Positions 53,583 through 64,000 of a stretch of 64,000 bases of DNA are shown one piece after another. Each line of letters opens with the position of its first letter. The first letter of the stretch is position 1. A program made the position numbers and the translations under genes. Below the pieces are notes generated by a model, which did not search any database, was not told the DNA's origin, and worked only from the letters and a program-made list of their open reading frames with translations. The stretch comes from UBA7374 sp049890275. Its GTDB lineage: Bacteria > Verrucomicrobiota > Verrucomicrobiia > Opitutales > Coraliomargaritaceae. The stretch spans positions 155,692 to 219,691 of the forward strand of contig JBMHBT010000008.1 of assembly GCA_049890275.1 (NCBI GenBank). The letters run 5' to 3'.

Positions 53583-54314
53583 ATGGAAAACTCGGAACCG
53601 CAGCGTATTCAAAAATTGATCGCCAATTCAGGGCGTTGTTCTCGCCGTGAAGCCGAGCGGCTGATCGAAAATGGATCTGTTCGAGTCAACGGCAAGACTG
53701 TCAGCCTCGGTGATAAAGCATTTCCGGAAGACGACATATTTGTAAAAAACAAACGGCTCAACATTCAAAAGGCGCCTTCCATAACCGTTGCTATGAACAA
53801 GCCAAAAGGCTTTCTCTGCACCAACTCGGACCCCCATGCGGATCGCACCGTCTTTGACTTACTCCCACCCGATCTACAGCGCCAACGCATGTTCTGCGCC
53901 GGTCGACTCGACAAAGACAGCGAAGGCCTACTCATCCTGACCAACGATGGAGACCTCGCCCACCAATTGACCCATCCCGCCGGCCGAATCGTCAAGCGCT
54001 ACCGTGTGCTCCTCCACCGTGAATTCGATAAAGCATATATCCCTATATTACTCAACGGCATCGAGTATGATGGCGAACTCCTCAAAGCTGAAAAAATTAT
54101 TCCGGCACCCGCCGTTGGAGACGACCATCTGCGCCGCCTGGAAGTCCACCTCCACCACGGAAAGAAACGAGAAGTCCGACGCCTCTTCGAAGCCAAACAC
54201 TACTTTGTTAAAAAACTCGTGCGCGTACAAATCGGCGGAATCCTCCTAAAAGGCATCCCCAGAGGCGGCATCAAACCACTGGGCAAAAAAGACATCGAGC
54301 GACTCCTCAAATAA
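53583..54314 (+). CDS. Pseudouridine synthase, RsuA/RluB family
   Basis: A 243-aa pseudouridine synthase with an N-terminal S4 RNA-binding domain (QRIQKLIANSGRCSRREAER, about 6-66). The catalytic motif is CAGRLDKDSEGLLILTNDGD with the RLD Asp, and the KRYRVLLHREFDK and LEVHLHHGKKREVRRLFEAK segments follow. This matches the RluB/RluE/RsuA group, which modifies rRNA. The ATG at 53583 gives MENSEPQRI; a TTG at 53547 also exists. It is convergent with engB, 19 bp away. Confidence 0.9.
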   Translation: MENSEPQRIQKLIANSGRCSRREAERLIENGSVRVNGKTVSLGDKAFPEDDIFVKNKRLNIQKAPSITVAMNKPKGFLCTNSDPHADRTVFDLLPPDLQRQRMFCAGRLDKDSEGLLILTNDGDLAHQLTHPAGRIVKRYRVLLHREFDKAYIPILLNGIEYDGELLKAEKIIPAPAVGDDHLRRLEVHLHHGKKREVRRLFEAKHYFVKKLVRVQIGGILLKGIPRGGIKPLGKKDIERLLK

Positions 54315-54333
54315 CAAACCACCGGACAGGCGC

Positions 54334-54981
54334 TTAACTGCGCTTCATCCAGCCCAATTGCACACCCGAAGACTTTTTCTTCTTCGGCTTCTTCGGGAGC
54401 ATCCCGCCAATAAAAGACAATAACTCGCCTCGGCCGCGAGCCGTCTTGGCTGAACAGGCAAAATCTTTTACCGGTTCGATCTCTGCATCGGCTAATTCTC
54501 GAAGAAACAGTCCCGCGTTTCCAGTCAACCGACTCCCGGACAGTTTGTCCGATTTTGTAAAAACCAGAGAAAAAGGTAACCCGCACTGTTTTAACCAATA
54601 GGCAAAACTCAAGTCTCCATCCTGAGGTGGTAACTGCGAATCAACCAGCAAGAAAACCTGCTGCAAGTTATTACGTTCATTCAGGTATGCGCTGACATAC
54701 TGATTGAAACGACCCTTCTCTGCCTTGGAGACACGTGCATAACCATATCCCGGCAAATCCACCAAATGCCAGGATTCGTTGATACAATAAAAATGCATAC
54801 GCCGGGTCTTCCCCGGCTGACTCGAAGTATGGGCCAAACCGGAGCGACCTGTTAGCATATTGATTAGCGAAGACTTCCCCACATTGGATCGACCGACAAA
54901 GGCAAACTCAGGACGCTCCACAGAAGGACAATCCTCCATTTCCATAGCATTTCCGATTGTGCGTACCGTCTCGATTTTCAT
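54334..54981 (-). CDS. engB: GTP-binding protein EngB (YihA/YsxC)
   Basis: A 215-aa TrmE-Era-EngA-like GTPase, needed for large ribosomal subunit assembly and linked to division. The P-loop is AFVGRSNVGKSSLINMLTGR. The switch region is LAHTSSQPGKTRRMHFYCIN, G3 is LVDLPGYGYARVSKAEKG and G4 is LVFTKSDKLSGS. The C-terminal lysine-rich tail (LPKKPKKKKSSG) is a notable extension. The start is the ATG at 54981. It is minus-strand and ends convergent to the rluB-type gene. Confidence 0.95.
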   Translation of the reverse strand: MKIETVRTIGNAMEMEDCPSVERPEFAFVGRSNVGKSSLINMLTGRSGLAHTSSQPGKTRRMHFYCINESWHLVDLPGYGYARVSKAEKGRFNQYVSAYLNERNNLQQVFLLVDSQLPPQDGDLSFAYWLKQCGLPFSLVFTKSDKLSGSRLTGNAGLFLRELADAEIEPVKDFACSAKTARGRGELLSFIGGMLPKKPKKKKSSGVQLGWMKRS

Positions 54982-55090
54982 ATCAACAAATTGGGTGCTT
55001 GAAAGAAGGGAGACAAGCTTCCAAGGCGTTGATCACATACGGAAAACAAAAAAGCCGCAATGCTCATTAAACATTACGGCTTATTGAAAG

Positions 55091-55167
<77 letters not shown>

Positions 55168-55321
55168 CAAAGGAAGCAAAGTAGAAACCTTTGTCGTCGC
55201 GTCAAGCTCAGTATGGCAAGAATACCACAGGATTTCTCTCACATTCAACAAAGCATGGATTGACGCGCCAGTGTAAACCACAGTAAAACAAACCCCCAAG
55301 ACGAGGCAAACACCAAACACC

Positions 55322-56059
55322 ATGCAGCAACAGCCCAAGTACAAACGGATTATTCTAAAACTGAGCGGAGAAGTCCTGCGCAACACCCAAGACGGCGAAC
55401 CACTGGATGCAGACATTCTCACCGACATCTGCAAGGAAGTTAAAAAAGTTTACGACATCGGAGTCGAAGTCGGCCTCGTCATCGGCGGCGGTAATATCTT
55501 CCGTGGACTCAAAGGCTCCGAAATGCGCGGTGTCGACCGCACCACCGGAGACTATATGGGCATGCTCGCCACCGTGATCAACGGACTCGCCATAATGGAC
55601 TGCCTCGAAAAACTTGGTGTCACCGTGCGCCTGCAAAGTGCCATCCCCATGGATAAACTGGCCGAGCCTTTTATCCTGCGCCGTGCCACCCGCCACCTCG
55701 AACGCGGACGTGTTGTCATCTTTGCCGGTGGCACCGGCAATCCCTACTTCTCCACCGATACCTGCGCCGCACTCCGCGGCAGCGAAATCGGCGCAGATAT
55801 GCTCATGAAGGCCACCAAAGTCGATGGTATCTACGACAAAGATCCCGCCCAGCACGACGATGCCAAAAAATATGACAAACTCAACTTTGTCGACGCGCTC
55901 CGTGACCGCCTCAACGTCATGGACTCCACCGCATTCTCCCTCTGCATGGAAAACAAAATGCCGATCCTCGTCTTCAGTATGCGCGAACCCGGATCCATCC
56001 TCCGCGCAGTTATGGGCGAAACCATCGGTACACTTGTCAACGAAGACCCAACCACTTAG
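55322..56059 (+). CDS. pyrH: Uridylate kinase
   Basis: A 245-aa amino-acid-kinase-fold UMP kinase that makes UDP from UMP. The motifs are YKRIILKLSGEVLRNTQDGE, VGLVIGGGNIFRGLKGSEM, the YMGMLATVINGLAIMDCLEK region and IFAGGTGNPYFSTDTCAALR. MLMKATKVDGIYDKDPAQHD follows. The C-terminal catalytic region is normal and the length is typical. It lies 20 bp before frr, the classical pyrH-frr order. It is also the gene after tRNA-Gln on the other strand. Confidence 0.97.
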   Translation: MQQQPKYKRIILKLSGEVLRNTQDGEPLDADILTDICKEVKKVYDIGVEVGLVIGGGNIFRGLKGSEMRGVDRTTGDYMGMLATVINGLAIMDCLEKLGVTVRLQSAIPMDKLAEPFILRRATRHLERGRVVIFAGGTGNPYFSTDTCAALRGSEIGADMLMKATKVDGIYDKDPAQHDDAKKYDKLNFVDALRDRLNVMDSTAFSLCMENKMPILVFSMREPGSILRAVMGETIGTLVNEDPTT

Positions 56060-56079
56060 ACACCTCGCAATTGCTCATT

Positions 56080-56637
56080 ATGGAAACTGAAGAAATCAAA
56101 TCCTCCGTCACGGCAGACATGAAAAAAGCCGTTGAACATACCCTCAACCAGTTCGGCAGCCTTCATACCGGAAAAGCCAACCCCGGCATGCTCGACAGTG
56201 TAAAAGTCGATGCCTATGGCAGTACCGTTTCCCTCAAAGAAGTCGCCGCTGTTACCACCCCGGACGCACGCACCATCGTCGTACAGCCCTGGGATAAGAG
56301 CGTCATCCGCGAAGTAGAAAAAGGAATCATCGATGCCAACCTCGGCTTCAACCCTCTGGTTGATGGCGGCATCCTCCGCGTCCCCGTACCGGAACTCACC
56401 GGCGAGCGTCGCACCGAACTCGCCAAGCAAGCCAGCGGGATGGCCGAAGACGGTCGCGTTCGCATCCGCCAGGCCCGTCGGGATGGCCTCGACCTGCTGA
56501 AAAAAGCGCAGGATGACAGCCTCTCCGAAGACGATGCGAAACGCTGCGAAAAAGAAATCCAGAACGAGCACGACGCCTTCATCGCTGAAATCAACGATCA
56601 GCTCTCCAAAAAAGAAGCCGACCTCAAGAAGGTCTAA
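56080..56637 (+). CDS. frr: Ribosome recycling factor
   Basis: A 185-aa RRF. It splits post-termination ribosomes with EF-G. The family segments are VEHTLNQFGSLHTGKANPGM, DAYGSTVSLKEVAAVTTPDA, IVVQPWDKSVIREVEKGIID and NLGFNPLVDGGILRVPVPEL, with LTGERRTELAKQASGMAEDG following. The length is standard. The ATG at 56080 follows pyrH by 20 bp; a TTG nine bases upstream is less likely. Confidence 0.97.
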   Translation: METEEIKSSVTADMKKAVEHTLNQFGSLHTGKANPGMLDSVKVDAYGSTVSLKEVAAVTTPDARTIVVQPWDKSVIREVEKGIIDANLGFNPLVDGGILRVPVPELTGERRTELAKQASGMAEDGRVRIRQARRDGLDLLKKAQDDSLSEDDAKRCEKEIQNEHDAFIAEINDQLSKKEADLKKV

Positions 56638-56642
56638 TCACC

Positions 56643-57700
56643 TTGGTACCACTCGCAAAGGCTCGGCGCATCGTCGTTAAAATCGGCACCGGCGTCCTTA
56701 CCTCCGGCATCGGAAAACTCGATACCCAGCGTATCTCTGCTCTCTGTAGCCAGGTGGCGGCACTCCGCAGCCACGGCATTGAAGTCGTCCTCGTCAGTTC
56801 CGGATCGATCGGACTGGGTATGGGCAAGCTCGGCCTCACCCAGCGCCCCGAAGAACTCGCCCAACTACAGGCCTGTGCCGCGATCGGCCAAAGCATCCTG
56901 ATCAATAACTGGCAGAGCGGATTTGATCCCCACAAGCTGACTGTCGCGCAAATCCTCCTCACTCGCGAAGACCTCCGCTCAAAGCACCGACACAACGCCA
57001 TCTTTGACACCGTTGAGCGTCTCCTTGCCAGCGGCATCGTCCCCATCGTGAATGAAAACGATACTGTCAGTGCCACAGAGATTCAGTTCGGCGACAACGA
57101 TACCCTCTCTGCACTCGTGGCCAGCGTCATGTGCGCCGATTTGCTCTTCATCCTCTCCAACATCCCCGGACTGATCGACAAACAGGGCAGCGGGCAAGTC
57201 GTACCGCTCGTTCAGAAAATCAGCCCGGAAATTGAAGCGATGGCAGAAGGAACCAATCAAACCACCTCCGTAGGTGGAATGATCAGTAAACTCTCCGCCG
57301 CTAAAATCGCCCATCGTGCCGGTTGCGGTGTTCTCATCGGCAGCGGTCAGGACGACGCACTCTTCGATGCCATTCTCGACGGACAACAAAAAGGCACCTA
57401 CTTTGTGCCCGATAGCCAACCGGTAGAAGCCGACAAACGCTGGATTGCCATTCAGGATCAGGCCAACGGTACACTCACCGTCAGCCCGGAGGCAGAAAAG
57501 GCCATTACCGAGTCCGGAAAAAGCCTCCATGCCGCCGACATCACGACCTGCGAGGGTAACTTTTCCGCCGGCGACCTTGTTCTGATTCAGAATTCCCAAG
57601 GCAAACAAATTGCCCAGGGGCAGACCGAGCGAGCCGCTGCAGAACTCAACGCAAACCACTCCGCAGTGGCCGTTCATTTCGACCGGCTTGTCCTCTTGGA

Positions 57701-57704
<4 letters not shown>
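56643..57704 (+). CDS. proB: Glutamate 5-kinase
   Basis: A 353-aa first enzyme of proline synthesis; it phosphorylates glutamate. The amino-acid-kinase domain reads RRIVVKIGTGVLTSGIGKLD, VLVSSGSIGLGMGKLGLTQR and VPIVNENDTVSATEIQFGDN. The NQTTSVGGMISKLSAAKIAH segment follows. A C-terminal PUA domain (about 270-353) has KSLHAADITTCEGNFSAGDL. The start is TTG at 56643, since no ATG precedes the conserved part and aagaagg lies about 10-16 bases upstream. It follows frr by 5 bp and overlaps the convergent uvrB stop by 4 bp. Confidence 0.95.
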
Positions 57705-59779
<2,075 letters not shown>

Positions 59780-59876
59780 TCCAGCAGCAAACCCAAGCTG
59801 CGCCGAAGCGCAAGCGCAAGCCCGCTTTCCACCATCATGAGTTGACGAAAGGCACCAGCCAAGTCTTGCTGTAAAC

Positions 59877-60748
<872 letters not shown>

Positions 60749-60752
<4 letters not shown>

Positions 60753-61375
60753 GTGACCCACAAGCATCCGGGCCGAAAGAAAAGCCCCAGCAGCACAAGC
60801 CAACAAATGTCCTCGACTCCGTCTTCCACCAAGACGGACCCATGCCACCCGCTCGGCTCTCCCTCCGGATCGTCGCCCTCCTCATGGATGCTGTCGTCCT
60901 CTTTCTTATCTCCAACTTTATCATCCTCAAGCTCCTCTGGCCCGAAGCCCATCCCGGAGCGATGACCGAGTACACCGCATGGTTCGAAGCTTTCACCAAC
61001 AGCCTCTCCAACAAGCAGCCCCTTCCGGCGATGAACCCGTCCCTCCTCGATGCTCTGAACGACGCCTACAGCGTTCAAATCATTGTCTCCTGGGTCTATT
61101 TTGCACTCGGCGAAAGCTTCTTTAACGGCGCCTCTCTAGGCAAGCGCACCTTCCGTCTGCGCACCGTCAGCACCGTTACCCTCGGCCCAGCACCCTTTTT
61201 TACCGGTATCCTCCGCTCCGCCCTCAAAACACTCCTCCTCTTTTACCTCTTCCCCATCCTTCTCATCGCCAACCTCATTGCTATGCGCTTCAATAAACGC
61301 GGCCAGTCCGGACATGACCTCCTCAGCCGCACCGCCGTGGTCGACGAAAAGAAAATGCTACAAAACGCAAACTGA
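60749..61375 (+). CDS. RDD family membrane protein
   Basis: A 208-aa membrane protein of the RDD family. After a ~30-residue cytoplasmic N-terminus it has a first helix (RIVALLMDAVVLFLISNFII), a large loop, a helix (VQIIVSWVYFALGESFFNGA) and a C-terminal helix (LLLFYLFPILLIANLIAM). The family-type LGKRTFRLRTVST segment and Arg/Asp residues at helix ends are present. RDD proteins often have unclear transport or ion roles. It overlaps folD by 4 bp. Function unknown beyond family. Confidence 0.75.
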
Positions 61376-61395
61376 TCCCTCCCCACGCAACTACC

Positions 61396-62517
61396 TTGAG
61401 CCAGAAAAAAAAGCCCAGAATCCTTGTCGTCGATGACCAGCCGATCAACGTTAAGCTCCTCCAACGCAAACTGGAGCGTCACGAACTAAACGTCCTCGTC
61501 GCAACCAACGGACTCGAATGCATCCAGATCGTTCGCGATCAAGCACCCGACCTCATCCTCCTCGATGTCATGATGCCCGAAATGGACGGCATCGAAACCT
61601 GCCGGCGCCTCAAAGCCGACCCCAACACCGCAACCATACCCGTCCTTTTTGTCTCTGCCCGTACCAGCAAAGAAAACAAACTCGAAGGCCTTCAGGCCGG
61701 CGCAGTCGATTACATCACTAAACCCATCGATCTGGAAGAGACCCTCGCCCGCGTCCGTACCCATCTCCGCCTTCAAGAGATGCACCGCCAAAACCTTGAC
61801 CTCGAGGAACGGCTCGGTGACGCCCGAAAAACCGCCGCAGTCGGTGCCATTACTCAGGGAATCGCACACAACCTCAACAACCTGCTCGGCGTTGTCGTCG
61901 GCTACCTCGACCTGGTCAAAAACAACAAACAATGCCCGGAGCCGATCGCACGTAATATTGAACGCACCGATAATGCGCTCAACCGCATGATTCACATCAT
62001 CCAGCAACTCGCTACCATCGCCAAAAACGAGCGCCACAAGTGCAGTTCCCTAACCGTCGATACTCTTCTCCAGGACAGCCTTCAGCGCTTCCAAAAAGAA
62101 CACCCCCAACGCCCCAAAATCGAACTCCGATCCGATCTCGCCGATGGCACCCGCATACAGGCCAACACGGAAATTTTCGAAAGCATCCTCGGCAAACTCC
62201 TCGCCAACGCCTGGGAAAGCTATGACCCGAAAACACCCCCAGAAAAACGCACCCTACAGGTACATGCCGACGCCATCGAATCGCACGGCACTCCCACACT
62301 CCGCCTCCGCGTCATCGACTCCGGCCTCGGCATCCACCCATCCGTAGCTCAGACCCTCTTCGAACCATTCGCCACCACAAAAACCGCAGTCGGCAGTGGT
62401 ATGGGCCTAACCATCGCCCGACACACCCTTCGCAATAGCGGAGGCGACATCCAACTCGCCCCCAATCCCGATGAGGGAATCACCGCTACACTCACCCATC
62501 CCATCGACTCGAACTGA
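61396..62517 (+). CDS. Soluble histidine kinase with N-terminal receiver domain
   Basis: A 373-aa signalling protein. Residues about 1-125 are a receiver domain (PRILVVDDQPINVKLLQRKL, phospho-acceptor LILLDVMMPEMDGIETCRRL, the Lys in GAVDYITKPIDLEETLARVR). A short coiled linker leads to a HisKA-like segment (AVGAITQGIAHNLNNLLGVV, about 153-172) with the phospho-His followed by N. The HATPase domain (about 250-370) has LLANAWESYDPK (N box), VIDSGLGIHPSVAQ and GSGMGLTIARHTLRNSGGDI. No sensor or transmembrane domain is seen. It may serve a phosphorelay with a separate kinase or output. Start TTG at 61396. Confidence 0.85.
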   Translation: MSQKKKPRILVVDDQPINVKLLQRKLERHELNVLVATNGLECIQIVRDQAPDLILLDVMMPEMDGIETCRRLKADPNTATIPVLFVSARTSKENKLEGLQAGAVDYITKPIDLEETLARVRTHLRLQEMHRQNLDLEERLGDARKTAAVGAITQGIAHNLNNLLGVVVGYLDLVKNNKQCPEPIARNIERTDNALNRMIHIIQQLATIAKNERHKCSSLTVDTLLQDSLQRFQKEHPQRPKIELRSDLADGTRIQANTEIFESILGKLLANAWESYDPKTPPEKRTLQVHADAIESHGTPTLRLRVIDSGLGIHPSVAQTLFEPFATTKTAVGSGMGLTIARHTLRNSGGDIQLAPNPDEGITATLTHPIDSN

Positions 62518-62522
62518 ACCAA

Positions 62523-63326
62523 ATGGATATCCACATCGCATTCATCGGAGCCGGCCGCATGGCCTCCGCCATCGTCCGCGGGCTCCTCGACAACCAACAC
62601 TACACCCCCGGCCAGATTGCCTGTACCTGCGGTGACGACCCCACCGGCCCCGCACTCGCCCAACAAACTGGCATTCATCACCTCCCCACACTGGAATCAG
62701 CCAAGAGCGCCCAGACCATTGTCCTCGCCTGCAAACCGCAGCAACTCACACAGCTCTCCCCCAAAACCATCCAAACCACCCGCAATAAACTCCTCGTTTC
62801 TATCCTCGCGGGAACCACCCTCGAGCGCCTCAACCAAACCTTCCCCGAAGCCGAAAACATCGTCCGTACCATGCCCAACACTCCCGGGCAAATCGGCGCC
62901 GGAGTCAGTGCCTACGCCCCTCAGCACCCGCTCAGCGACACCCATTCCAAAATCGTCGAAAACATCCTCGGCGCCCTCGGTCACTACCACCTCGTACCCG
63001 AGACACAACTCGACGCCGTCACCGCTCTCAGCGGCAGTGGTCCCGCCTACCTCTTCGAATTTGCCGCCGCACTCCAACAAGCCGGAGCTAATGCCGGACT
63101 CCCGTCCGAACTGGCCCATTCCCTCACCCTGCAAACCCTCCTCGGCGCCGCCAAACTCCTCGATCAATCCGGAGAAAGCCCCGACGCCCTACGCGACGCC
63201 GTCACCTCCCCGGGTGGTACCACCGCCGCCGCTCTGCAAGTCCTTCAGGACGCTCAATTCAGGCAAACTATCGACCGTGCTATCGCCGCCGCCAAAGCCC
63301 GCTCCATCGAACTGGCCAAACTCTAA
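62523..63326 (+). CDS. proC: Pyrroline-5-carboxylate reductase
   Basis: A 267-aa last enzyme of proline synthesis. The Rossmann start is IHIAFIGAGRMASAIVRGLL. The conserved ENIVRTMPNTPGQIGAGVSA and TALSGSGPAYLFEFAAALQQ segments and the C-terminal DAVTSPGGTTAAALQVLQDA motif are present. It reduces P5C to proline with NAD(P)H. It is the last plus-strand gene, 5 bp after the histidine kinase gene; proB lies about 5 kb upstream. Confidence 0.96.
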   Translation: MDIHIAFIGAGRMASAIVRGLLDNQHYTPGQIACTCGDDPTGPALAQQTGIHHLPTLESAKSAQTIVLACKPQQLTQLSPKTIQTTRNKLLVSILAGTTLERLNQTFPEAENIVRTMPNTPGQIGAGVSAYAPQHPLSDTHSKIVENILGALGHYHLVPETQLDAVTALSGSGPAYLFEFAAALQQAGANAGLPSELAHSLTLQTLLGAAKLLDQSGESPDALRDAVTSPGGTTAAALQVLQDAQFRQTIDRAIAAAKARSIELAKL

Positions 63327-63359
63327 CCCTAGCCCCATCCCCTTCAACCTTCCTTGCTT

Positions 63360-63600
63360 CCTTTAGACCATAGATAAACACAAATTAATTCGCCCACGAA
63401 TGGACACGAAGAAACAAGAATAGAAATCGAACTACAGAAAGCCACAGTCTCTTATCATTCTGCTACTTCGTTTCGTGAAGATTCGTGTTCCTTCGTAGGT
63501 AAAATAGCACCTCACTTCATTCCACATTCGATGTTCGACGTTCATTAGCCCTCTGCGCTCTCCCTTGACTCTGCGGTTACTTTTCCTTCACAAATCAACG
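63360..63600. other. Intergenic region with word-like repeats (right end)
   Basis: Non-coding. It holds phrases like those of 1221-1700: cgaatggacacgaag (near 63397), gattcgtgttccttcg (near 63480), cattcgatgttcgacgttc (near 63525) and ctctgcgctctcccttgactctgcgg (near 63551). These resemble dispersed words found between genes in many environmental genomes. Confidence 0.5.
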
Positions 63601-63618
63601 CTCCTAGGCATCCGCCCA

Positions 63619-63800
<182 letters not shown>

Positions 63801-63912
63801 CACAAGTAAACACAAGCCGCCCGAAGGATCAACTCCAAAGCAGCACTGCCCCTCTCAAAACTGCTCCTACTGTCCTCACAAAACATAACAACTGAGGTGA
63901 AATCCGCCCAAC

Positions 63913-64000
<88 letters not shown>

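Overview
The window is chromosomal DNA of moderate to high GC, densely packed with housekeeping genes. It most likely comes from a marine or aquatic member of the Verrucomicrobiota (Opitutae / Puniceicoccales-like). That placement is an inference. It rests on a secreted CBM6-Fn3-GH81 laminarinase, a GH105 hydrolase beside a TAT-exported Gfo/Idh/MocA oxidoreductase, a lone pseudopilin with a C-terminal HIGFMDGH segment, and weak or absent Shine-Dalgarno sequences with many TTG/GTG starts. No phage, transposase, CRISPR or plasmid gene was found.

Layout. 1-2230: the 3' end of a sodium/solute symporter, a frameshifted lipoprotein, about 600 bp of word-like intergenic repeats and a decayed ORF. 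2234-8047: GH81 laminarinase and helicase HrpB (both minus). 8408-14945: ABC-F ATPase, metallophosphoesterase, RibB with a degenerate GCH II-like domain, tRNA-Thr(CGT), aldose epimerase, porin. 15046-18587: a duplicated DoxX-like membrane protein, then a minus-strand Maf / TonB-like / RluA-like overlapping operon. 18660-24889: nadE, hemL, an uncharacterised protein, dapA, dapB, ruvA. 25011-28866: fdhD, a YdeP-type molybdopterin oxidoreductase and a glutathione peroxidase lipoprotein. 28918-33655: two aldo/keto reductases, GH105 and a Gfo/Idh/MocA oxidoreductase, which together look like a uronate/oligosaccharide cluster. 33764-34965: tRNA-Pro(TGG) with a 45-bp partial duplication, then a pseudopilin with a strong terminator.

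35080-40483: CBS-DRTGG-CBS pyrophosphatase, a conserved uncharacterised 466-aa protein, an AT-rich gene broken by two frameshifts, and a FabH-like enzyme. 40685-44505: accB, accC, Asp23, an AmaP-like membrane protein, a lipoprotein and a monothiol glutaredoxin. 44750-50927: gltB-gltD. 51090-53451 (minus): fabG, acpP, fabF, with a hairpin between acpP and fabF. 53583-63326: rluB-type synthase, engB, tRNA-Gln(TTG), pyrH, frr, proB, uvrB, folD, an RDD protein, a receiver-histidine kinase and proC. 63327-64000: more word-like repeats, a structured RNA whose pairing and motifs match 6S RNA, and a terminator behind the last codons of a minus-strand gene that runs off the right edge.

Fatty-acid synthesis is spread over two neighbouring clusters (accBC with the FabH-like enzyme, and fabG-acpP-fabF), with the GOGAT genes for nitrogen assimilation between them. 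The lysine/peptidoglycan (dapAB), proline (proB, proC), tetrapyrrole (hemL), NAD and riboflavin genes are ordinary core metabolism. The points most worth a second look are the 6S RNA candidate, the tRNA-Pro partial duplication, the twice-frameshifted AT-rich secreted gene, the Asp23/AmaP pair behind accBC in a likely Gram-negative, the uncharacterised 466-aa protein, and the word-like repeats at both ends.
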